DNA of 10,427 bases from Bacteroidales bacterium UBA1735. Lineage in GTDB: Bacteria; Bacteroidota; Bacteroidia; Bacteroidales; Paludibacteraceae. The stretch lies in assembly GCA_002315745.1 (NCBI GenBank), contig DCID01000050.1, positions 1 to 10,427 of the forward strand, written 5' to 3'. Made by a program: the position numbers and the translations under genes. How positions within the stretch are numbered: position 1 is the first letter of the stretch; each line of letters starts with the position of its first letter. This document shows positions 1-6,843 of this stretch, in pieces. Below the pieces are notes generated by a model. That model searched no databases. It was not told the DNA's origin and worked only from the letters and a program-made list of their open reading frames with translations.

Positions 1-21
1 AACCAGCTGAGCTAAACGCCC
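1..21 (-). repeat. tRNA-like 52-nt repeat, copy 3 (cut by window edge)
   Basis: The 21 visible bases are identical to the 5' end of the two complete copies at 35-86 and 123-174. Read on the minus strand they start GGGCGTTTAGCTCAGC, like a tRNA acceptor strand and D arm. The rest lies outside the window, so this copy could be another truncated unit or the 5' end of an intact tRNA gene. It starts 65 nt after the 5' end of copy 2. Confidence 0.7.
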
Positions 22-34
22 GTGAAATCTACTA

Positions 35-86
35 GCCGACCCCTCCGACTTGTCGGAGTGCTCTAAACCAGCTGAGCTAAACGCCC
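35..86 (-). repeat. tRNA-like 52-nt repeat, copy 2
   Basis: On the minus strand this reads as the 5' part of a tRNA: a 7-nt acceptor strand GGGCGTT, TA, a D arm with GCTC/GAGC stem and AGCTGGTTTA loop, then CTCCG-ACAAGT-CGGAG in the place of the anticodon arm, then GGGTCGGC in the variable-loop region. The anticodon loop would have only 6 nt and no U33. No T arm and no 3' acceptor strand follow; after 13 unrelated bases copy 3 begins. All 52 bases match copy 1. It is therefore not a functional canonical tRNA; it may be a pseudogene fragment or a tRNA-derived structured RNA unit. Confidence 0.75.
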
Positions 87-122
87 GATTTCTCGGATTC
101 AATATTTCAAAGGTTGTCAGCC

Positions 123-174
123 GCCGACCCCTCCGACTTGTCGGAGTGCTCTAAACCAGCTGAGCTAAACGCCC
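123..174 (-). repeat. tRNA-like 52-nt repeat, copy 1 (promoter-proximal)
   Basis: This is the first unit downstream of the promoter at 194-225. It is identical over 52 bases to the unit at 35-86, and identity stops abruptly on both sides. It begins exactly at what would be the mature tRNA 5' end (GGGC) and stops at the start of the T arm. The 36 nt that follow, up to copy 2, contain GAATCC but cannot form a T arm plus acceptor strand complementary to GGGCGTT. The arm CTCCGAC-AA-GTCGGAG is a perfect inverted repeat. Confidence 0.75.
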
Positions 175-193
175 TTTCTTTCGAAAGCGAGTG

Positions 194-225
194 CAAAAGT
201 ACAACATTTTTTTGACATACACAAA
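194..225 (-). promoter_or_regulatory. Bacteroidota-type promoter for the tRNA-like array
   Basis: On the minus strand TACTTTTG (194-201) matches the -7 element TAnnTTTG, and TTTG (222-225) matches the -33 element, with 20 nt between them. Transcription would start near 187, about a dozen bases before the first tRNA-like unit. The promoter lies between the PAP2 stop codon (228) and the array, so the array appears to have its own transcription start. The call rests on the match to the known consensus. Confidence 0.65.
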
Positions 226-227
226 TT

Positions 228-887
228 TTAGTGCACTTTTTTTGCAAAAAAATGCATATTATACCATTTTTGCCTACTTAATCGCGCAAAAAGATAGTAA
301 AGTAGGAGTGTTGTAACGACTCCAATGATCATCCCGCCCCAAATGTCCATCGCAAAATGTTGACTTAGATAGATGCGAGAATAGGCGCCTGTTATCGCCA
401 ATAGAAAACAAAGGATAGATAGATACGTATGATGCTTCTCCGTGAGAATAATCGAGAGGGTGGTGCAAAGGGCAAAGCAGGAGATGGTGTGACCAGACGG
501 GAAAGAGAGGGCTTGTTTCATAGCGATGCCTTCGACTAAGGGGAAATGAATATCGGGATAGTTGGCCATCAGCCATACATACGGACGCGGAGCATGGATG
601 AGGTGCTTGAAGAGTTGACCTACTAAGCCGCTAATCCAAATATTGACCAATAAAAACGCTGACCAACCAAACTTATAGAAAAGCAATAGCCCTGCTACAA
701 CATAAGGTACCCATTCGCCTAACTTCGTAGCGACAGGGAAGAACGCATCCTGCCAAGGCGTATGACAACTATTAAACCATAGGTGTAGCGCCAGTTTATC
801 TACCGACAACAGTGCAATACTTAGCCCCGCCCACAATAGTAGGCAGAGAACTAAGAAGACGCTATTCCGTTTGAGTAAGGTTCGCAT
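228..887 (-). CDS. PAP2-family membrane phosphatase (lipid phosphate phosphatase)
   Basis: This is a 219-residue integral membrane protein with all three PAP2 signature motifs: KHLIHAPRP (residues 94-102, the KX6RP motif), PSGH (130-133) and SR-X5-H-X3-D (S170, R171, H177, D181). H133, H177 and D181 are the expected catalytic residues for phosphate-ester hydrolysis facing the periplasm. Hydrophobic segments lie near residues 10-29, 60-90, 135-148, 155-168 and 184-200. Family members act on undecaprenyl pyrophosphate, phosphatidylglycerophosphate, phosphatidate or lipid A; the sequence alone does not say which. It is the last gene of a tight operon, starting 5 nt after the nuclease stop, two genes after pssA, which favours a phospholipid or undecaprenyl carrier substrate (inference). 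The last codons lie in an A/T palindrome. Confidence 0.88.
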   Translation of the reverse strand: MRTLLKRNSVFLVLCLLLWAGLSIALLSVDKLALHLWFNSCHTPWQDAFFPVATKLGEWVPYVVAGLLLFYKFGWSAFLLVNIWISGLVGQLFKHLIHAPRPYVWLMANYPDIHFPLVEGIAMKQALSFPSGHTISCFALCTTLSIILTEKHHTYLSILCFLLAITGAYSRIYLSQHFAMDIWGGMIIGVVTTLLLYYLFARLSRQKWYNMHFFAKKVH

Positions 888-892
888 ATCGG

Positions 893-2695
893 TTACGGCT
901 TAACACGATTGCCTAAGATAGTGTACTTGTCTCCATCCAAGACGATGATGACTTGATCTTGGTGCACTTGTTTGGTCGCCTCAGTCGCGTCCGATAGATT
1001 GGATAATCCAGTCGGATTATCGTTATAAGGATCACCATAGGACTGCGTGAGGTTATAGAAATTGACTTCTTGCCCCTGCTTATTACCCCATATATATTCG
1101 GCTAACTCGGGATAGTCGATGAATGGATTACGGTTACCTTGGATCTTATTAACTTCAACGGCGCGATCCAACTCTTTCTGCGATACAGGATCCATACGAT
1201 GCCACGACATAAGCAACTCTTGTAGCCAAGGTTGGAACTCTAGATAACTATCGTTGGTCATAGCAACGGCAGCATCGCCTTTGTCTATCCAATGAAGGGT
1301 GTCGTAGCAGGTTACAATATAGAAATATGCACGAGCGAAGTCACCTTTATACTCATCCTCGGGGCAGAAGACACGTTTGAGATCATAAGCACTACCATCA
1401 CCCGTGACAAATGAGCCATTGTTGAAAGTAGAATCCGTAGGAATACCTGGTGCGTGATTGGACTTAGAACGATTGGCGGAATAATCGGCAGGAACTAAAT
1501 GGAAGAGGTCGCAATAAGCCTCGTTCACATTGCCTCCCCACCACGACTTAGGCAACATGTGCTCAATATCAAAACCTGCCACACTGCCGCAGGTGTCACT
1601 TAAGTCAAAGTAGCGATGATTATGGGAATACATATCTAATACCTCTTGGGTAGTGGTATCTCGGTCAGTATAGAAGAACCCTTGCCACGTGTGCAGTTTG
1701 CCACTACCATAGCGGTATCGCGGACCACAATGCACTACTTCGGAGAGTGCATCCTTGAGTAACGAGTCTTTCAACCCCTGAGCGGGTTGATAGTAGTTGC
1801 CGGGCATTTTACCAATACGCATACACGATGAATCGACAGGGATATCAGGTGCCTTATAGTTCATCGCGAAGACGGTAACAGGGATAGCGTGACGGACATA
1901 GTTGAGGTTGGTACCGCGAGCCACGATGATCATCGAGTCTTCGATGTTATATCCTTTATCAGATGCAGTAGTAACCGTATAGGACAAGTTGACTGTACCT
2001 CCCGTGTGAGGCAGGGTACTGGAGGAAAGAGAGAAGATAGTGCCTTTCCTCATATTGAGTGTGAGCGAGTCATTGGAAGTACCACGCGCCATAATAGAGA
2101 CATTGACAGCGTCGGTTTCGGGTTGACCATCGATCAGAATAGCAGATCCCATATCCACCTTAGGTTGCATGGTGATCTTGGCTACCCCAGGATAGGGATC
2201 TTCGGCAGTAAAGACGACTTTCTCAATATAAAAGCGGTTGTTCTTGTTCTTTGTAGCGGAAAAGAATAAAGAGTCTGTGTTCCCAGGAGCCTTGACGGAA
2301 TAAGGTGTGATCACTTTAGCCGATCCTTTTGTCCATAAGATGGTGTCATTAGCCACAATAAAAGCGGTTATAGTATCTTTCCCATCGAAGGCAGCTGCAT
2401 AAACAGTCAGCGAAGTGATGTTATAGGTAGCGTTAAGCCCAATGCATAAACGACCACCTTCCGATGAATTGCTAAACTTAACTCCGTAACCTTCTTTGGC
2501 GCGATAGACTTTATTGGCTTGTAGAAGACGATTGACGCAGTTGTCGGTAGACGTATACACAGCTTGGTCTATTTTGGTAATAGGGGACGAACTATCATTC
2601 GATCCCGAACCCGAGTTAAACTGAATCGTGTACTCTTCGGCTTGCAGTCCAGTCAATAGACTGGTAAGGATCATAAATAAAAATGTGCGTTTCAT
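893..2695 (-). CDS. Secreted endonuclease I-family nuclease with N-terminal accessory domains
   Basis: This 600-residue protein starts with a signal peptide (about 1-19, ending LQA). Residues 22-165 form a beta-rich domain I cannot assign. Residues 170-275 resemble an Ig/BACON-like domain. The nuclease domain spans about 305-548 and carries the endonuclease I (EndA) hallmarks: DIEHMLPKSWWGG (376-388, catalytic H379), DLFHLVPAD (396-404), ANRSKSN (407-413, likely metal-binding Asn), KGDFARAYFY (450-459) and NRNPFIDYPE (521-530). The family cuts double-stranded DNA, and sometimes RNA, without specificity in the periplasm or outside the cell. A linker of about 30 residues leads to a short tail (DGDKYTILGNRV) like those ending many secreted Bacteroidales proteins. 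It lies 17 nt after pssA and 5 nt before the PAP2 gene. Likely role: degrading extracellular DNA for nutrients (inference). Confidence 0.9.
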   Translation of the reverse strand: MKRTFLFMILTSLLTGLQAEEYTIQFNSGSGSNDSSSPITKIDQAVYTSTDNCVNRLLQANKVYRAKEGYGVKFSNSSEGGRLCIGLNATYNITSLTVYAAAFDGKDTITAFIVANDTILWTKGSAKVITPYSVKAPGNTDSLFFSATKNKNNRFYIEKVVFTAEDPYPGVAKITMQPKVDMGSAILIDGQPETDAVNVSIMARGTSNDSLTLNMRKGTIFSLSSSTLPHTGGTVNLSYTVTTASDKGYNIEDSMIIVARGTNLNYVRHAIPVTVFAMNYKAPDIPVDSSCMRIGKMPGNYYQPAQGLKDSLLKDALSEVVHCGPRYRYGSGKLHTWQGFFYTDRDTTTQEVLDMYSHNHRYFDLSDTCGSVAGFDIEHMLPKSWWGGNVNEAYCDLFHLVPADYSANRSKSNHAPGIPTDSTFNNGSFVTGDGSAYDLKRVFCPEDEYKGDFARAYFYIVTCYDTLHWIDKGDAAVAMTNDSYLEFQPWLQELLMSWHRMDPVSQKELDRAVEVNKIQGNRNPFIDYPELAEYIWGNKQGQEVNFYNLTQSYGDPYNDNPTGLSNLSDATEATKQVHQDQVIIVLDGDKYTILGNRVKP

Positions 2696-2712
2696 AGTTA
2701 TAATATTTTTTC

Positions 2713-3423
2713 TTATTTATTGCGTTTTAGTCCTACGAGATTAAGAACTACATACCACAGGATGACGGCAACGCCAGCAGCGAAGGCGAACTCGGGACGT
2801 TGGTAACGAATAGCTTCTAAGATGCAGACCACGACAAGGATAATAGCACCGATGAGGAAGATATACTTATCCCAATTGTCTTTCCAAGTCAAGTTCTTGA
2901 ACTTGAGACTGAAGAATGGAATCTCGGAGATGAGCAAATAGCAACTGAAAAGGCTCAATCCTACGAGCAGCCACGGCATCCAAGTGGGAGCTGTGATTGC
3001 ATATGGCATCGAACAAAGCGAAGCCCAGAAGATAGCATTGGCAGGGGTGGCAAGACCGATAAAAGACGAAGTCTGACGTTCGTCGGTGTTAAACTTGGCT
3101 AAGCGTACCGCAGAAAAGGCTGCCATCACAAGGACGATGACGCTCCACCAACCTATCAACGGACGAAGATAGCAGAAAAGCATCATAGCAGGTGCTAAAC
3201 CAAAAGTGATATCATCGGCTAACGAGTCAAGTTCTACTCCCACTTTACTGGGAGCTTTGAGGAGTCGAGAGGATAAACCATCGAAGAAATCAAAGAAGGC
3301 ACCAGCCAAAATGAATACGAAAGCCCAAATAAAGGCATTCTGTGTGGCCAAGAAGGTGGCAAAGCAGCCACAAAGTAAGTTGCAACTCGTAATAGCGTCA
3401 GGAATAATACGGCGTATTGTCAT
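2713..3423 (-). CDS. pssA: CDP-diacylglycerol--serine O-phosphatidyltransferase
   Basis: This 236-residue inner-membrane enzyme would make phosphatidylserine from CDP-diacylglycerol and serine, the step before phosphatidylethanolamine. The CDP-alcohol phosphotransferase motif is present: D45-X2-D48-G49-X3-R53-X8-G62-X3-D66-X3-D70. The usual Ala before the Arg is Ser here (DGLSSR). About seven or eight hydrophobic segments follow. N-terminal RRIIPDAITSCNLLCG resembles bacterial type II PssA rather than PgsA. Its ATG overlaps the TGA of the upstream MFS gene (ATGA), which suggests translational coupling. The usual partner psd (phosphatidylserine decarboxylase) is not next to it in this window. 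Other CDP-alcohol enzymes are possible but less likely. Confidence 0.87.
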   Translation of the reverse strand: MTIRRIIPDAITSCNLLCGCFATFLATQNAFIWAFVFILAGAFFDFFDGLSSRLLKAPSKVGVELDSLADDITFGLAPAMMLFCYLRPLIGWWSVIVLVMAAFSAVRLAKFNTDERQTSSFIGLATPANAIFWASLCSMPYAITAPTWMPWLLVGLSLFSCYLLISEIPFFSLKFKNLTWKDNWDKYIFLIGAIILVVVCILEAIRYQRPEFAFAAGVAVILWYVVLNLVGLKRNK

Positions 3424-4715
3424 AATATAGGTTTTGATAATTGTTTACGTACAGGAAGTGCTACAATAAAAGTGACGATACAACAAATAACCGCCATAAT
3501 GAAGAATGATGTGTAGCCCATCAACTCTTCTAAGTAACCTGCTACCATACCCGGCAGCATCATGCTGATAGCCATGAATGCGGTGCAGATAGCATAGTGA
3601 GATGTTTTATATTCACCTTCGGATACATGAATCATGTAAAGCATATAGGCAGTAAAACCAAACCCATAGCCAAACTGCTCAATAGCAATAGCAATGGCGA
3701 TCCAAAGCAAGGATGTGGGTTGCGCCATGGCGAGATAAACATAGACCAAGTCGGGTAAAGAGATGGCACATACCATCCACCAAAAGACGCGTTGTAAATT
3801 AGTGCGTGCTACCAACCATCCGCCAACAATACCCCCTATTGTGAGACAAATGATACCGATGGTGGAGTAGATAATCCCGATGGAGTCTAAGGTTAGCCCT
3901 AATCCGCCTTCACATGGGGAAGCCATCAAGAAGGGGTAGATGACTTTCAATATAAGTGCCTCTGGAATGCGGAAGAGCAAGAAGAACAGAATGGCGACGA
4001 CAATACCCTTCTTCTGGAAGAAAGTAGTCCAAGTGTGGGCAAAGTTACGCCATATCTCGCCTGCTGTTGGACGCGATGGCTGTACCTCTATAGGCGCGAG
4101 CGCACGCGTGTGCCAAAGAGTGCAAAGCCCCATAAAAATAGAAGCCGAGAGCAGCCCTATCTGCCACGAGATGGTCATATCGGTGTGTAGGCTGATTCGT
4201 CCCACAACGTAGATCAAAGCACCTTGTCCTAAGATAGTCGCAATGCGATAGAACGTGGAACGGATACCGACAAAGAGGGCTTGATCATGCTCATTGAGGG
4301 CAAGCATATAGAACCCATCTGCCGCTATGTCATGCGTAGCCGAGGCAAATGCAGTAATCCAGAAAATGATGAGCATCGTGGTAAAGAGCCCGATAGGCGT
4401 CTCATGAGATGCTACTAAGGCTGCATCTGGATGAGGAACGGAGAGTGTGAGACCTACAAAACAAAGAGTCAGCAGAATCTGCATAGTGATGATCCACCAC
4501 CGTTTAGTTCGGATCACATCAATAACCCCTCCCCATAGCGGCTTGATGACCCACGGAAGATAGAGTAGGGATGTGAATAGCGCCATCTGTCCATTAGGAA
4601 CACCCATGGCAGTAAACATCGCCATCGAGATGTTGTTGACGATGATATAGGGTATACCTTCTACTAAATAGAGGGTCGGAACCCATAACCAGGGACTGTT
4701 GCGAAATGTGCGCAT
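3420..4715 (-). CDS. AmpG-like major facilitator superfamily transporter
   Basis: This 431-residue protein has about twelve hydrophobic segments and no signal peptide. It resembles the AmpG/PAT family: LPWVIKPLWGGVIDVIRTKRWW (53-74) matches the family pattern between helices 2 and 3, and ATHDIAADGFY (126-136) matches the conserved Asp-containing helix-4 region. AmpG proper imports GlcNAc-anhydroMur-peptides for peptidoglycan recycling; Bacteroidota carry several relatives of unknown substrate, so substrate is not assigned. The length is close to the shorter family members. The stop overlaps the pssA start by 4 nt. A 75-nt gap containing a stable hairpin (4731-4758) separates it from the upstream foldase gene. 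No TAnnTTTG promoter was found in that gap, so it may depend on read-through. Confidence 0.8.
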   Translation of the reverse strand: MRTFRNSPWLWVPTLYLVEGIPYIIVNNISMAMFTAMGVPNGQMALFTSLLYLPWVIKPLWGGVIDVIRTKRWWIITMQILLTLCFVGLTLSVPHPDAALVASHETPIGLFTTMLIIFWITAFASATHDIAADGFYMLALNEHDQALFVGIRSTFYRIATILGQGALIYVVGRISLHTDMTISWQIGLLSASIFMGLCTLWHTRALAPIEVQPSRPTAGEIWRNFAHTWTTFFQKKGIVVAILFFLLFRIPEALILKVIYPFLMASPCEGGLGLTLDSIGIIYSTIGIICLTIGGIVGGWLVARTNLQRVFWWMVCAISLPDLVYVYLAMAQPTSLLWIAIAIAIEQFGYGFGFTAYMLYMIHVSEGEYKTSHYAICTAFMAISMMLPGMVAGYLEELMGYTSFFIMAVICCIVTFIVALPVRKQLSKPIL

Positions 4716-4730
4716 TGGTTCTTTTTTAAA

Positions 4731-4758
4731 CTAAGGCGGCCTATGAGGGTCGCCTTAG
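4731..4758 (-). promoter_or_regulatory. Hairpin in the leader of the MFS-pssA-nuclease-PAP2 block
   Basis: CTAAGGCG (4731-4738) and CGCCTTAG (4751-4758) form a perfect 8-bp stem, extendable by a G-U and two G-C pairs to about 11 bp with a 6-nt loop. It ends 15 nt before the MFS start codon. On the minus strand it is followed by TTTAAAAAAG rather than a clear U-tract, and on the plus strand no T-run follows, so it is not a good intrinsic terminator either way. Attenuation, RNA processing or stability are possible roles. Confidence 0.5.
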
Positions 4759-4790
4759 TCACTCCTTATATATAATATATAGGGTGTAGC

Positions 4791-6800
4791 TTATTGGAAG
4801 TTGGCACGATTGTCCACTACCTTTGCTTGCTCTTGAATCAGAGAAAGGGCTTGGTAAGGCAGACTATATGCTACGCGAGCAGCGAGTTGTTGTTTCTCGT
4901 GCTCTGCGTTGAACTCACCTGCAGCTACTACTTTGTCACCGGCTTTAATCACGAACACACCATTGCGTCCTTGGATAGGAGCCGAAACCTCGTTGGCGTC
5001 AAGCGCAAAAGCGGCACCAATAGCAGCGGGTTCGTTACCAGCATTACCGAAACGATAACTGTTGAGTGTTACGTTCTCTGCCGTCTGGATAGGTTGATTC
5101 AAGATCTTAGATACTTCTTCTAAAGTACTAGCACCTTTGAGTTGGTTCTTAACATACTCCGCTTTCTTATTGTTAGTAGCCTCAACCATGAGTTCAGGAC
5201 GTACAGACTCTAATGAACGATATTCACCATCATTGGTCTCCGTGAGAACAGCCACGATGAATTGGTTACCACACTCGAACACATCACTAACTTGACCTTC
5301 CTTAGCTTCAAAAGCCCAACGAACGATAGGACGGCTAGCTTTGAGGTCAGCAATCTTGTCGGTGTTCTTTTGGAGATTGAACTGAGGATAAACCTGTAAG
5401 TTCGCTTCACCAGCAGCAGCGCGGAAAGCCTCCTCGGTAGGGTTATTAACGATAAATTGCTTAGCTTGGTTATAGATGATGGAGTAAGTCTTGCTAGATG
5501 GCGTTACATTACGCTCAATGATAGCCACTTTCGCTTTTGGAGTAGCTTTGGCAATATCCACGATTTCGAACTCTTGCTCACCTAAACCTTGAGCCACTTT
5601 GAAGCGGTCTCCGCGTTTGCCATGGAAAGCAGGCTCTGCAATAGCTTTTTGCAGTTCCGAAGCCTCGAACCAACCTAGTTCAGCATCCTCTTGTCCCTCT
5701 TGTGCAGCGATGGCTTTAAGGCAAACGCTATCAGGCAAGTTATAACCTACTTGTATCAAACGAGCCATGGAGTAGGTGTTATTAGCAAAAGTGATTGGCG
5801 TGACAGCACCTGCTTTAGCATTCTTACCAAATGCGAACTCTTTATATTGCTCAGGAATGGTGTTGATAGAGTAGTCACGACCATCATACATAATATCTGA
5901 GTTGGTGTTAACGACAAGAGTCACATCCTCGGCATGCTTGAACTCGTCCTCTACACTCTTCATCATGTTCTCTGCATCGGCAAAGTCTTGCTCGGAAGGT
6001 AACACGTCGAAGATAACATACGCAATAGCGCGATTAGGCGTTTGCTTGTAGAGTGGTTTGTGTTGGTCATAAAGCGCGCGGATATCACGATCGCTAACCT
6101 TTACGACGGAATCACCAATAGCATAGAAAGGCTGCATCACATATTCTGCGTTCAGACTTGCTTGACGAGCATCAAATGCATATTTGGCGTCCAAACTATT
6201 GGCATGAATTAAATTCTGTAATAGCGTGGTATATTTCTCCTGCATGTAAGTCAAACGAACAGCCTTCTCCCAATAGAGCCAATAGGATTTAGCTTGTTTG
6301 AGATTAGCGGCTTGCTCAGGGTTCTCCACCTCTTGATCTAGCGAAGCTAAGAAACGTACTAAGTAACTGCGATTGAAATTACCTGTTTGATCATAGAAAG
6401 CGCGACGACCACGAATGAGCTCGTGTGGGTTCTCGCCGATACATAGTTGACTTAACTCATCAGATGTGATAGTCATACCAATCTTTTCACCTTCTGCGCG
6501 CAGAGAGTAATCCATGAGCATCATCTGCCACACTTGGTTACGGATCTGTGCCGATAATTCTTCGTCAAAATCGTTACGACCTGTCTCAATCTTGTACACT
6601 TCGGTCAATTGATCTTTAGCCGATTCGTACTCGGTATAATGAATGTCCTTACCTGCGATGGTACCGACATTCTCACGACTACGATTGAAGAAACTACTAC
6701 TTGAGTTCAAAAAGTCACCCAAAATGAAAGCTAACATTGCGAGACCTACGATAACGATAAGGATGACGCCATGATTACGAATTTTTTGTAATGTTGCCAT
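4791..6800 (-). CDS. PpiD/SurA-like membrane-anchored periplasmic foldase
   Basis: This 669-residue protein has a short cytoplasmic N-terminus, one membrane anchor (about 11-29) and a large periplasmic part. Residues 30-215 match the SurA_N/PpiD chaperone domain, including the opening pattern NVGTIAGKDIHYTEYE. A parvulin-type region is recognisable only by its second half (ELGWFEASELQKAIAEPAF-GKRGD, about 374-398). The first half, which would carry the HIL strand and active-site helices, is compressed to some 16 residues. A second rotamase-like segment lies around 490-520 (VRWAFEAKEGQVSDVFECG). It would act as a chaperone for outer-membrane and secreted proteins leaving the Sec translocon, probably without prolyl isomerase activity. 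It starts 43 nt after the lipoprotein stop and is likely co-transcribed with it. Confidence 0.82.
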   Translation of the reverse strand: MATLQKIRNHGVILIVIVGLAMLAFILGDFLNSSSSFFNRSRENVGTIAGKDIHYTEYESAKDQLTEVYKIETGRNDFDEELSAQIRNQVWQMMLMDYSLRAEGEKIGMTITSDELSQLCIGENPHELIRGRRAFYDQTGNFNRSYLVRFLASLDQEVENPEQAANLKQAKSYWLYWEKAVRLTYMQEKYTTLLQNLIHANSLDAKYAFDARQASLNAEYVMQPFYAIGDSVVKVSDRDIRALYDQHKPLYKQTPNRAIAYVIFDVLPSEQDFADAENMMKSVEDEFKHAEDVTLVVNTNSDIMYDGRDYSINTIPEQYKEFAFGKNAKAGAVTPITFANNTYSMARLIQVGYNLPDSVCLKAIAAQEGQEDAELGWFEASELQKAIAEPAFHGKRGDRFKVAQGLGEQEFEIVDIAKATPKAKVAIIERNVTPSSKTYSIIYNQAKQFIVNNPTEEAFRAAAGEANLQVYPQFNLQKNTDKIADLKASRPIVRWAFEAKEGQVSDVFECGNQFIVAVLTETNDGEYRSLESVRPELMVEATNNKKAEYVKNQLKGASTLEEVSKILNQPIQTAENVTLNSYRFGNAGNEPAAIGAAFALDANEVSAPIQGRNGVFVIKAGDKVVAAGEFNAEHEKQQLAARVAYSLPYQALSLIQEQAKVVDNRANFQ

Positions 6801-6843
6801 TTGTTTAATGAATAATTATAATGTTGTTTGTTGTTTGTATTGG

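Noticed and set aside
35..174. Functional tRNA-Val or other tRNA genes
   Set aside because: The units lack a T arm, the 3' acceptor strand and U33, and the anticodon loop is 6 nt. Only the 5' part is tRNA-like.
1..174. CRISPR array (identical repeats with spacers)
   Set aside because: The 52-nt repeat folds as a tRNA fragment, the spacers are unequal (36 and 13 nt), and no cas genes are nearby.
4731..4758. Intrinsic terminator of the foldase gene
   Set aside because: No U-tract follows the stem on either strand.
4818..4825. Plus-strand TACCTTTG as an antisense promoter inside the foldase gene
   Set aside because: It lies in coding sequence, the only upstream TTG is 21 nt away and partial, and there is no plus-strand gene downstream; a chance match is likely.
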